Made by a program: the position numbers and the translations under genes
NCBI GenBank assembly: GCA_965116395.1
Contig: OZ220684.1
Span: 372,001 to 436,000, forward strand
DNA length: 64,000 bases
Direction: 5' to 3'
From: Bin5 sp965116395
Lineage (GTDB): Bacteria > Chloroflexota > Anaerolineae > Caldilineales > Caldilineaceae
Shown here: positions 8,510-16,100 of the stretch, in pieces
How the letters are laid out: the number at the start of each line of letters is the position of its first letter
Numbering within the stretch: position 1 is the stretch's first letter
Notes under the pieces: generated by a model
The model's database searches: none
What the model saw: only the letters and a program-made list of their open reading frames with translations
Told to the model about the DNA's origin: nothing

Positions 8510-9580
8510 ATGAAACTGGGCACATTCATGATGCCGCTTCATCCGCCGGAGAAGGACCGAACGCTCGGATTCGAAGAGGATATCGAGTTCATAGTACGCG
8601 CAGACGAGTTGGGATTTACCGAAGCCTGGATCGGCCAGCATCACACGCTGGCGTGGGAACCCATCCCGTCGAACGATGTCTTTATTGCCAACGTACTGCC
8701 GCGCACGAAGAACATCCGGCTCGGCAGCGGTGTTTCCATTTTGCCGCAGCATCATCCTGTAAATGTGGCAGTGCGTTTAGCCTATCTGGATCATCTGTCG
8801 CGGGGCCGCATAAACTGTGGTTTTGGCCAGGGGGGCGTGCCGACCGATTGGGGGCTTTTCGACCTACCCGATCCGGGGACGCAAGGGCTGATGACGGTCG
8901 AGAGCATCGACATGATACTAAAGCTGTGGCAGACCGATCCGCCTTTCGAGTTCAAGGGGGACTTCTACAATATCAAGCTTGAAGGGGGGAACCCTGAGCT
9001 AGGAATTGGGGAACTGTTGCAACCCTACCAGAAGCCGCACCCGCCGGTTGGGATGAGCATTATCCGCGGCCAGTCGCGGGCGGCCAACATGGCTGGCGAA
9101 CGGGGCTACATTCCTATCAGCACGAATGTGGTGTCCGGGTCCACACTGGGCGAACACTGGCAGACCTACTGCAACGGCGCGGCCAGTGCCGGGCAGCCCG
9201 AACCGGACCGGGAAATTTGGCGCGTGTCGCGCAGCATCTTCATCGACGAGACGACCGAAGCTGCCTGGGAACGGGCGAGTAACGGCGCGCTGGCAGGTTC
9301 GATGGCCTACTTGCGCTGGCTGATCAATTCGGCCAACATGCTCAGCGTTCTGAAGGACGACCCGGAGATGCCCGACGAAGACGTGACGGTGGAGTACATG
9401 CTGAAAAACCTGTGCATCATAGGCGACAAGGAAGAGTGCCTGCGCCGGCTGCACGGACTGTGGGAGGAGACGGGCGGCTTCGGCACCTTGCTCATGATTG
9501 CCCACGATTGGGACGACAAGGAGAGATGGCTGGCCTGCATGGAGACGCTGGCGAATGAGATTGTGCCGGCGTTACCTTGA
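8510..9580 (+). CDS. LLM-class flavin-dependent oxidoreductase (luciferase-like monooxygenase)
   Basis: This is a TIM-barrel flavin enzyme of the bacterial luciferase superfamily, which uses FMNH2 or F420. The N-terminus MKLGTFMMPLHPPE, the block ADELGFTEAWIGQHH near residue 40, and RLGSGVSILPQHHPVNVAVRLAYLDHL with SRGRINCGFGQGG near 105 are characteristic. The length, 356 residues, suits long-form LLM monooxygenases. Flavin is presumably supplied in reduced form by a separate reductase not present here. In this locus it probably oxidises or cleaves an organic intermediate before the ThDP enzyme and aldolase act; that order is inference. A GGGAGGA ribosome site precedes the start. Confidence 0.85.
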   Translation: MKLGTFMMPLHPPEKDRTLGFEEDIEFIVRADELGFTEAWIGQHHTLAWEPIPSNDVFIANVLPRTKNIRLGSGVSILPQHHPVNVAVRLAYLDHLSRGRINCGFGQGGVPTDWGLFDLPDPGTQGLMTVESIDMILKLWQTDPPFEFKGDFYNIKLEGGNPELGIGELLQPYQKPHPPVGMSIIRGQSRAANMAGERGYIPISTNVVSGSTLGEHWQTYCNGAASAGQPEPDREIWRVSRSIFIDETTEAAWERASNGALAGSMAYLRWLINSANMLSVLKDDPEMPDEDVTVEYMLKNLCIIGDKEECLRRLHGLWEETGGFGTLLMIAHDWDDKERWLACMETLANEIVPALP

Positions 9581-9674
9581 GCGGCGGACTCATGTTGATG
9601 ACAGATTTAGACACTGAAGTGATAGTGAAGCAGACGCTTAGCTTACGAAACAGAACAGTCAGGGAATCTGATAT

Positions 9675-11267
9675 ATGCCGAGAATGAATGGAGGGGAAGC
9701 ACTGGTGCGGTCGATGGCCGCGGAAGGATTGCGAGCGGTATTTGGCGTACCCGGAGCAGGGCAGTACGAGGCGATCGACGCGCTGTATTCGACGCCGAGC
9801 ATTCGTTATATCGCGGTGCGGCACGAACAGGCGGCCAGCTATATGGCGGACGGGTATGCCCGCGCCAGCGGCGAGATAGCTGCTGCGCTAGTGGTGGAAG
9901 GGCCGGGTTTGTTCAACGCCTTGTCGGGCGTTGCAACCGCCTATGCAACTTCCTCACCGATATTGGTGGTGAGTGGAGATCATCACCACCGCAAGACAGA
10001 TCTGGAACTCGACGAGACGGCGTGGCTGGGACCGCTGACGAAGTGGGTTGGCCGGGCCCAGCGTCCGGCTGAGATTCCCGGGATTGTGCAGGAGGCGTTC
10101 CAGCAACTGCGCTCTGGGCGGCCGCGTCCGGTGGGGATAGAGGTGCCGCCGGCCGTTTTCGCGGCGACGGAAGAGGTCATCCTGGCTCAGCCGGCAGCCG
10201 ATACACCGGCGCCTGCAGTTGGCGATCCGCAGGCGATTCAACGGGCGGCGGATGTGCTCTCGTCGGCGCGTCGGCCAGTAATCTGGGCCGGCGGGGGTGT
10301 GATGCGCGCCAAGGCCGCGACACTGGTGGCCGAACTGGCCGACTATCTGCAGATTCCGGTGGTAACGACGAGACAGGGGAAGGGGAGCATTTCGGAACGG
10401 CATCCGCTTTCTCTGGGAATGGCTGAGATGCGCTTTCAGCCGCTCAGGAACTGGCTTTCGGCGCGGGATGTGATCCTGGCTGTTGGAACGAGCCACTACT
10501 CGAGTGGGGAGGGACAGCAGGTCATCCGAATCGATGTCGATGAGACCGAGTTTGGAGAAGGCGATGACCAGCTTTCGATCCACGGTGATGCCTACCCGGT
10601 GATGTTGGCGCTCAACCAAGCGGTCGCCGCTGCCGGGCCGTCGCGCGGTGACAAGGCCGAGGCGGTGCAGGGCGAGGTCGCGGGCATAAATGAAGCGCGC
10701 TTCGAGCCGTCGAGGCAGTTGCAGCCGCAGTGGGGATTCATGGAGGCGATCCACACGGCCTTGCCTGACGATGCAATCGTGATCCAGGGCATGAACCAGA
10801 TGGGCTATTACAGCCGCAACTACTTCCGGGCCAGGGCGCCGCACAGCTATCTTACCAGCTCCTCGCACGGGACGCTTGGTTGCGCTTACCCGATCGCGGT
10901 CGGCGCCAAGGTTGGTTGCCCGGATCGGGTGGTCGTTTCGCTGTCGGGGGATGGCGGCTTTCTCTATAACGTGCAGGAGTTATCCACGGCTGTGCAGTAC
11001 GGGATCAACGCCGTGGCCGTTGTATTCAATGACAATGCTTACGGGAATGTCCTGCGCGCCCAAATGGAGGAGTTCGACGGGCATGTGCTTGGCACGCAGT
11101 TGCACAACCCCGATTTCGTGGCGCTGGCGCAGAGTTTTGGCGCGCACGGTGTGCGTGCCGAGGATGCCGACGCGCTGCACGCAGCCCTCAGCGAAGCAGT
11201 GGTAGCTGAAAACGACAAACCGGTGTTGATCGAAGTTCCGGTCGGAATGTTGGACAGGGAATTCTGA
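9675..11267 (+). CDS. Thiamine-diphosphate enzyme, acetolactate synthase-like
   Basis: This 530-residue enzyme has the three-domain ThDP layout. The N-terminal pyrimidine domain has the cofactor-activating Glu51 in VRHEQAASYMADGYARA. A central domain near residues 190-320 follows. The C-terminal domain has the ThDP/Mg motif starting GDGGFLYNV near residue 425 and ending at FNDNAYG. It resembles acetolactate synthase, glyoxylate carboligase and benzoylformate decarboxylase, all of which decarboxylate or join 2-oxo acids. No small regulatory subunit follows. Pairing with an HpcH/HpaI aldolase 13 bases downstream points to catabolism of a 2-oxo acid rather than branched-chain amino-acid synthesis. 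The exact reaction is unknown. Confidence 0.82.
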   Translation: MPRMNGGEALVRSMAAEGLRAVFGVPGAGQYEAIDALYSTPSIRYIAVRHEQAASYMADGYARASGEIAAALVVEGPGLFNALSGVATAYATSSPILVVSGDHHHRKTDLELDETAWLGPLTKWVGRAQRPAEIPGIVQEAFQQLRSGRPRPVGIEVPPAVFAATEEVILAQPAADTPAPAVGDPQAIQRAADVLSSARRPVIWAGGGVMRAKAATLVAELADYLQIPVVTTRQGKGSISERHPLSLGMAEMRFQPLRNWLSARDVILAVGTSHYSSGEGQQVIRIDVDETEFGEGDDQLSIHGDAYPVMLALNQAVAAAGPSRGDKAEAVQGEVAGINEARFEPSRQLQPQWGFMEAIHTALPDDAIVIQGMNQMGYYSRNYFRARAPHSYLTSSSHGTLGCAYPIAVGAKVGCPDRVVVSLSGDGGFLYNVQELSTAVQYGINAVAVVFNDNAYGNVLRAQMEEFDGHVLGTQLHNPDFVALAQSFGAHGVRAEDADALHAALSEAVVAENDKPVLIEVPVGMLDREF

Positions 11268-11280
11268 GGGAGGAGACGGC

Positions 11281-12030
11281 ATGGCAGACACTGCCAATCT
11301 TAAGGAGCGTATTCACCGTGGGGAGCTGATTTTCGGCGTAGGTGCGCAACTCTATTTCAGTCGCAGCCAGCTGGAGGATTTGTTGGGACAGGGCGATTAC
11401 GATTTCGTCTACGTGGACAGCCAGCATGTGGGGCTATGCGAGATAGATCTCGAGAACTTTTGCGGGCATGCCGCATCGCTGGGGATACCCGTACAGTTCC
11501 GGATCCCACACACGCGGCACACTTACATGACCGGCCGTTATCTCGACCTGGGGCCGACCGGCATTATGGTGCCGGAGGTAGAGGATGTGGCCGTAGTGGA
11601 TGAGGCAATCAAGTATTTCTATTATCCGCAGGTAGGACGACGTAGTTCGGGGGGCGTAGCACGGCGCAATCTGAGCACCTTTGGCGAGCCGACCGACCCT
11701 GCTTCGATCGACCGCCTGGCCTACGCAGACTGGTGGAACAGTAATGGCTTTCTCACGATTCAGTTGGAGTCGGTGGAGGCTGTTATCAACGCGCGTAAGC
11801 TGGCCAAACCGGGCATCGACCTGCTGGCTTTTGGGCCGAACGACCTGCGTTTCAGCATGGAGAGTCTGCCGCATAGTCCGTTCAAGACGGTGGACGAGTG
11901 TATTCGGCATGTGCTGGAGCAGATGAAGGACAGTACGGTGCAGGTGAGTTTGGGGGCGGCCAGCGAGGCGGAGCGGGATAAGTACCTAGAGATGGGTGTG
12001 ACGGTGTTGCAGGTAGCGCCGGGGATGTGA
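11281..12030 (+). CDS. HpcH/HpaI-family aldolase
   Basis: This is a metal-dependent class II aldolase of the HpcH/HpaI type, which splits 2-keto-3-deoxy acids into pyruvate and an aldehyde. Catalytic His49 lies in DFVYVDSQHVG, where the more usual Glu before His is Gln48. Arg74 is in VQFRIPHT. The metal ligands are Glu163 in TIQLESVEAV and Asp188 in AFGPNDLRF. The length is normal at 249 residues. It follows the ThDP enzyme by 13 bases behind a GGGAGGAG ribosome site, so the two are almost certainly co-translated. It closes locus 1. Sugar-acid or aromatic-derived keto-acids are both possible substrates. Confidence 0.85.
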   Translation: MADTANLKERIHRGELIFGVGAQLYFSRSQLEDLLGQGDYDFVYVDSQHVGLCEIDLENFCGHAASLGIPVQFRIPHTRHTYMTGRYLDLGPTGIMVPEVEDVAVVDEAIKYFYYPQVGRRSSGGVARRNLSTFGEPTDPASIDRLAYADWWNSNGFLTIQLESVEAVINARKLAKPGIDLLAFGPNDLRFSMESLPHSPFKTVDECIRHVLEQMKDSTVQVSLGAASEAERDKYLEMGVTVLQVAPGM

Positions 12031-12041
12031 TCGATTCAATG

Positions 12042-12064
12042 GCGGCCTTTGCCGCTGAATTTTC
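12042..12064 (+). terminator. Weak hairpin at the end of locus 1
   Basis: A short GCGGC/GCCGC stem is followed by TGAATTTTCT, 12 bases after the aldolase stop. It is a plausible but weak terminator. Confidence 0.35.
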
Positions 12065-12317
12065 TGTTCACCATGCCCTTCTCGCAGCAGTTGACCCATC
12101 AACACACTTTCGTGAGTTATTTTCCGCTTTAAGTTGGGCCGGATTTCGGTATCTTCTGAAAGCGCGACTTGGGGCAGTATTCTCGCCGGTCAGCAAGCCA
12201 TCTTTGGCGAAACCAGTATTCCAACCTAACGCCCAACACTTTCCTCTCTTTGGAGCGCTTTGATTGACTTACGTCAGCTTACATTCCATTTTTCCACACT
12301 CAAGAGGAGCATTTCCC

Positions 12318-13994
12318 ATGAAGCGTTACACCGTTTGGATGGCGATCCTCATCTTCAGCCTTCTCATTGTCGGCTGTGTCGCGGCAGAGCCTGCCGGCGA
12401 AATGATGGAAGATGAGGGCCCCAAGGTACTTGTCGTAGGGACTTCGCAGGAACCGGAAAACGTGTTCGTCATGTGGGGTTCGACGCGTACCGGCTCCGAC
12501 GTCATGTCATTCATGTGGCGCAAGCCAATCTCCTTCGGCGGCGACAACCAGCCCTTTGCCGAAATCCTGGAATCCTTGCCCAGCCAGGCCGACGGTACCT
12601 GGGTCGTAGACGAAGAGGCCGGTTCCATGCAGGTGACTTACAATTTCCGGGAGGGTCTGAAATGGTCCGATGGCGAGGAGATCACCGTCCACGACCTTGC
12701 CATGGCCTTCGAGATCACCTCGGATCCTGACTACATCTACTATTCGGAGAGTTTCCCGGTCGAAAGTATCGAGATTGTAGACGACTACACGGCGATTCTC
12801 CACTACCGCGGGATCAACCTGTTCCCGGACCAGGAAGTGCGCACGCACGTGATTCCGGAACATGTTTACAGGCCGCTGTGGGAAGAGGCCAAGGCCAAGG
12901 GCGGCAACGTATGGGAAAACTTCGGCAACATTGAGCAGGTTTCCATCAAGCCAGTGGTGAACGGGCCCTACATGATGGAAGAATGGGTACCAGGCAGCCA
13001 TATCCGCCTGGTCCGTAACCCACACTTCAACATTGGCCAAGAGCCGTCAATCGATGAGGTGCTCTACCGTATCATACCCGATTTGAACAGTCTGGCAGTG
13101 AGCGTCGCCAGCGGCCAGGTACATTTGACAGACGGCTGGCTTTCGCTGGAGCAAGCAAACGCCATGGATTCGGCCCCCGAGGTGGACCCCCTCTTTGTGG
13201 CGGCGCTGTGGCTGGAACATGCAACCATTCAGGTCAACCGCCCACCTTTGGATGACAAGCTGGTGCGTCAGGCCATCCTGACCGCGATTGATCGCGATGC
13301 GATCAACGAGGGCCTCTTCAAGGGCCAGCAACCCCCTGCACACTCCTGGATAAACTCGTCACATCCAGCCTATAACCCCGACGTAAGGCAGTATAACTAT
13401 GATCCTGACGAGGCGTTAAGGTTGCTGGCGGAGGCCGGTTACACGCCCAATGCTGATGGCCAGCTGGCCGACAGCGACGGCAACCTTTTGGAAATCCCCA
13501 TTATTACCATTTCCGGAGACCGCACGCGCGAGCAAGTTGCGGCGTTGGTTCAGGCGCAGTGGCAGGAAATTGGCATCACGGCCGAGGTCAGACCGGTGTC
13601 AGCACGTCTACTCTTTTCTGAAACGCTCTTTGACCCGCCCAACTTTGAAGGTATCGCCATCTGGCGATGGGTATTCAACGCCAGAGTCGAACCTCGCGGC
13701 TTCTGGTATCCAGGTGAATCTGCGGCACAGCTGGACCAGCTCTTCGCCGAGGGCAACTCCTGGGCAGAGAACGAACGCAACAAAGAGTTGATCGAAATGA
13801 TCGACGCTGAACTCGATCAGGAGAAGCGCTACGCTCTGTTACGTGAGCAGCAAGAGATCTGGGCAGAAGAGCTGCCTGTATTGCCGATCTACTGGCACTC
13901 ACGAGTTGCAACCGTGAACACAGCTCTGCAGGGCTACCAGCCGGCGGACCAGGCTATGGTCGGCTGGAACGTGGAGGAGTGGGAGCTGAAGTAG
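12318..13994 (+). CDS. ABC importer solute-binding lipoprotein (SBP family 5), locus 2
   Basis: This is a lipid-anchored substrate-binding protein with signal peptide and lipobox IVGC (Cys20). An acidic Met-rich linker leads into VLVVGTSQEPENVF, where the mature fold begins. Family 5 blocks are clear: FREGLKWSDGEEITVHD near residue 110 and LVRQAILTAIDRDAINEGLF near residue 315. A frame open from 12264 exists, but the ATG at 12318 has the AAGAGGAG ribosome site and starts the signal peptide. It is followed by a strong terminator-like hairpin and two permease genes, with no ATPase genes. The locus includes a deacetylase-like enzyme and an aminotransferase, so an amino-sugar or modified glycan ligand is one possibility. 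Confidence 0.9.
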   Translation: MKRYTVWMAILIFSLLIVGCVAAEPAGEMMEDEGPKVLVVGTSQEPENVFVMWGSTRTGSDVMSFMWRKPISFGGDNQPFAEILESLPSQADGTWVVDEEAGSMQVTYNFREGLKWSDGEEITVHDLAMAFEITSDPDYIYYSESFPVESIEIVDDYTAILHYRGINLFPDQEVRTHVIPEHVYRPLWEEAKAKGGNVWENFGNIEQVSIKPVVNGPYMMEEWVPGSHIRLVRNPHFNIGQEPSIDEVLYRIIPDLNSLAVSVASGQVHLTDGWLSLEQANAMDSAPEVDPLFVAALWLEHATIQVNRPPLDDKLVRQAILTAIDRDAINEGLFKGQQPPAHSWINSSHPAYNPDVRQYNYDPDEALRLLAEAGYTPNADGQLADSDGNLLEIPIITISGDRTREQVAALVQAQWQEIGITAEVRPVSARLLFSETLFDPPNFEGIAIWRWVFNARVEPRGFWYPGESAAQLDQLFAEGNSWAENERNKELIEMIDAELDQEKRYALLREQQEIWAEELPVLPIYWHSRVATVNTALQGYQPADQAMVGWNVEEWELK

Positions 13995-14006
13995 CATCGG
14001 AATGTT

Positions 14007-14059
14007 ACGGACAGGGCGAGAGTGGTGCGATGCCTCTTGCCCTGTCCGTTTGGTTTTTT
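14007..14059 (+). terminator. Strong rho-independent-type hairpin after locus 2 binding protein
   Basis: A perfect 11-bp stem (ACGGACAGGGC, 14007-14017, with its complement 14039-14049) is followed by TTGG and a run of six T. Its place between binding-protein and permease genes indicates partial termination or 3' end protection. Confidence 0.8.
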
Positions 14060-14096
14060 CGATGACTAGCCTCAGTATTCCTGCTCTGTTCAGCTA

Positions 14097-15053
14097 ATGG
14101 GCCGTTACATCCTACGCCGTCTATTCCAGATGATTCCAACCGTGATCATTATCACAGTGGCTGTCTTCTGGATGCTCAAACTGGCGCCCGGCGACCCCCT
14201 CGACCTACTGCTTGCGGGCAATCCCGACATATCGGCGGAACACGTTGAACACATCAAGAAGCTCTACGGTTATGACCGGCCAATCTACGAGCAGTACGGG
14301 CGCTGGGTGTGGCAGGTGGCGCAGGGGAATCTGGGTTATTCCCGCATCTACCACCGCCCGGTTCTGTCCATCATCCCGGACCGGTTGGTAAACACGCTCA
14401 TTCTGACAGGGTCGAGCCTGATTCTAAGCCTGCTGGTCGCCATTCCCATCGGCGTTTACACCGCGTTACGCCAATACTCTCTGTTGGACTACCTGTTCTC
14501 GTTTCTCTCATTCTTCGGGATAGCCATGCCTGTTTTCTGGTTTGGCTTGATCTTGATCCTGTTCTTGTCTGTTCAGTTGAAGTTGCTGCCGCCTGGAGGC
14601 CACTATTCGTTGGAACAGGACGCGGGTGTTTTAACGGTCCTGCGCTATTCCACTATGCCCGTAATTGTGCTGAGCCTGTTCAGCATGGCGAGCTGGATGC
14701 GTTACATGCGTTCCGGGATGCTGGAGGTTATCCATGAGGACTATGTGCGCACTGCCCGCGCCAAGGGCTTGGCAGAGAGCAGGGTTGTTGTCCGCCATGC
14801 ACTTAAGAATGCCCTTATCCCCATGGTCACCCTTATTGCGTTGAGCATCCCCGGTCTCATCAGCGGCGCAGTGCTTACCGAAACGATCTTCTCGTGGCCG
14901 GGCATGGGGCGGCTGATTTACGATTCACTCATCAATAATGATTTCAATATCGCAATGGCAGTTTTCCTGATCTTCGCCTTTCTCGTAGCCCTCTTCAACC
15001 TGGCCGCCGATATTCTCTACGCCTTCATTGACCCTAGAGTGGTCTACTCGTGA
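14097..15053 (+). CDS. ABC importer permease, DppB/OppB type, locus 2
   Basis: This is an inner-membrane permease of 318 residues. The N-terminus MGRYILRRLFQMIPTVIIITVAVF holds the first helix. The periplasmic LYGYDRPIYEQYGRW block and five further helices follow. The coupling loop EDYVRTARAKGLAESRV is near residue 215, and the C-terminus AFIDPRVVYS is typical. It is the short-form subfamily seen also in loci 3 and 5 (LPPGGHYS before the coupling loop). No strong ribosome site precedes the ATG, which would fit low expression compared with the binding protein. Confidence 0.92.
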   Translation: MGRYILRRLFQMIPTVIIITVAVFWMLKLAPGDPLDLLLAGNPDISAEHVEHIKKLYGYDRPIYEQYGRWVWQVAQGNLGYSRIYHRPVLSIIPDRLVNTLILTGSSLILSLLVAIPIGVYTALRQYSLLDYLFSFLSFFGIAMPVFWFGLILILFLSVQLKLLPPGGHYSLEQDAGVLTVLRYSTMPVIVLSLFSMASWMRYMRSGMLEVIHEDYVRTARAKGLAESRVVVRHALKNALIPMVTLIALSIPGLISGAVLTETIFSWPGMGRLIYDSLINNDFNIAMAVFLIFAFLVALFNLAADILYAFIDPRVVYS

Positions 15054-15136
15054 AAGAATCTGGCTTGGTTTAAGCGAAACTGCTCAACCCCCAAATGTGG
15101 AGGGCTTCCTGAAGTTCTTGGAAACCCGAGACTGAA

Positions 15137-16015
15137 ATGGCAAGCGAATTGACCCGAGAACACCAGACCCGTACTTACAGGCAGGATGTCTGGCAGCGTT
15201 TGCGCCGTCACCGGGTTGCGCTCGTGGCGCTAATTGTGTTCGGGCTGATTATCATTTACTCAGCGGGAGGACCGTTGTTCTCTTCCCACTCGATGTCAAA
15301 GACCGATCTACGTTCGCGTCTCACTGCGCCGTCCACAGAGCACTACTTCGGAACCGATGAGCTGGGCAGAGATGTCGCCTTGCGCATAATGGTGGGGGGG
15401 CGCGTGTCGCTATTTGTCGGATTCAGTGTTGCGCTGGTCAGTCTGTTGATCGGTGTATTGATAGGCGCGATTTCCGGGTATTTCGGCGGCTATCTTGACA
15501 GCGTGCTTATGCGCCTTACCGACATTATGCTTTCGATTCCCAGTTTGCCTCTTCTGCTCATTCTATCTCGATATGGGGGAGGGTCGGTGTGGAGCATAAT
15601 CCTGATCCTCTCTATATTCAGTTGGATGGGGCTGGCGCGCATTGTTAGAGGAACGATCCTTTCGATTAAGCAGCGCGACTTTGTGGAGGCGGCGCGCATG
15701 ACGGGGGCACCCAACGGGCGAATCGTGTTCCGCCATATCTTGCCCAGTACCCTGGCTCCGGTCATTGTCAACGCCACTCTGACCTTGGGCTTTGCTATAA
15801 TCGCCGAATCGAGTCTCAGCTATCTGGGATTGGGGGTTCAGCCACCGACCCCGACTTGGGGGCAAATGCTGATAGGCGCCCAACAGTTCATGGATTCCGC
15901 GCCGTGGCTGGCTCTGATTCCTGGTATGTTTCTTTTCGTGACATTGTTGTGCATCAACTTTCTTGGCGACGGGCTGCGCGACGCGCTTGACCCCAAGATG
16001 ACGCTTCAGAACTGA
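15137..16015 (+). CDS. ABC importer permease, DppC/OppC type, locus 2
   Basis: This 292-residue inner-membrane permease is the partner of the preceding DppB-type subunit. It shows the cytoplasmic lead (QDVWQRLRRHRVALVALIVF), the block EHYFGTDELGRDVALRIMVGGR, the coupling loop DFVEAARMTGAPNGRIVFRH near residue 181 and the C-terminal FLGDGLRDALDPKM. It lacks the roughly 24-residue insertion of the loci 1, 4 and 6 homologues. No ATPase gene follows; the next gene is a large putative deacetylase. Confidence 0.92.
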   Translation: MASELTREHQTRTYRQDVWQRLRRHRVALVALIVFGLIIIYSAGGPLFSSHSMSKTDLRSRLTAPSTEHYFGTDELGRDVALRIMVGGRVSLFVGFSVALVSLLIGVLIGAISGYFGGYLDSVLMRLTDIMLSIPSLPLLLILSRYGGGSVWSIILILSIFSWMGLARIVRGTILSIKQRDFVEAARMTGAPNGRIVFRHILPSTLAPVIVNATLTLGFAIIAESSLSYLGLGVQPPTPTWGQMLIGAQQFMDSAPWLALIPGMFLFVTLLCINFLGDGLRDALDPKMTLQN

Positions 16016-16100
16016 GTCTCTTTCACCCGGTACTTCGATGCAATCAGGATTATTTGTCGGACGCTCTAATGCCACGATTCCCTGACAGGAGCTCCTATCA

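Noticed and set aside
12027..12263. Small plus-strand frame between loci 1 and 2
   Set aside because: It overlaps the aldolase stop, runs through a hairpin and shows no protein-like pattern.
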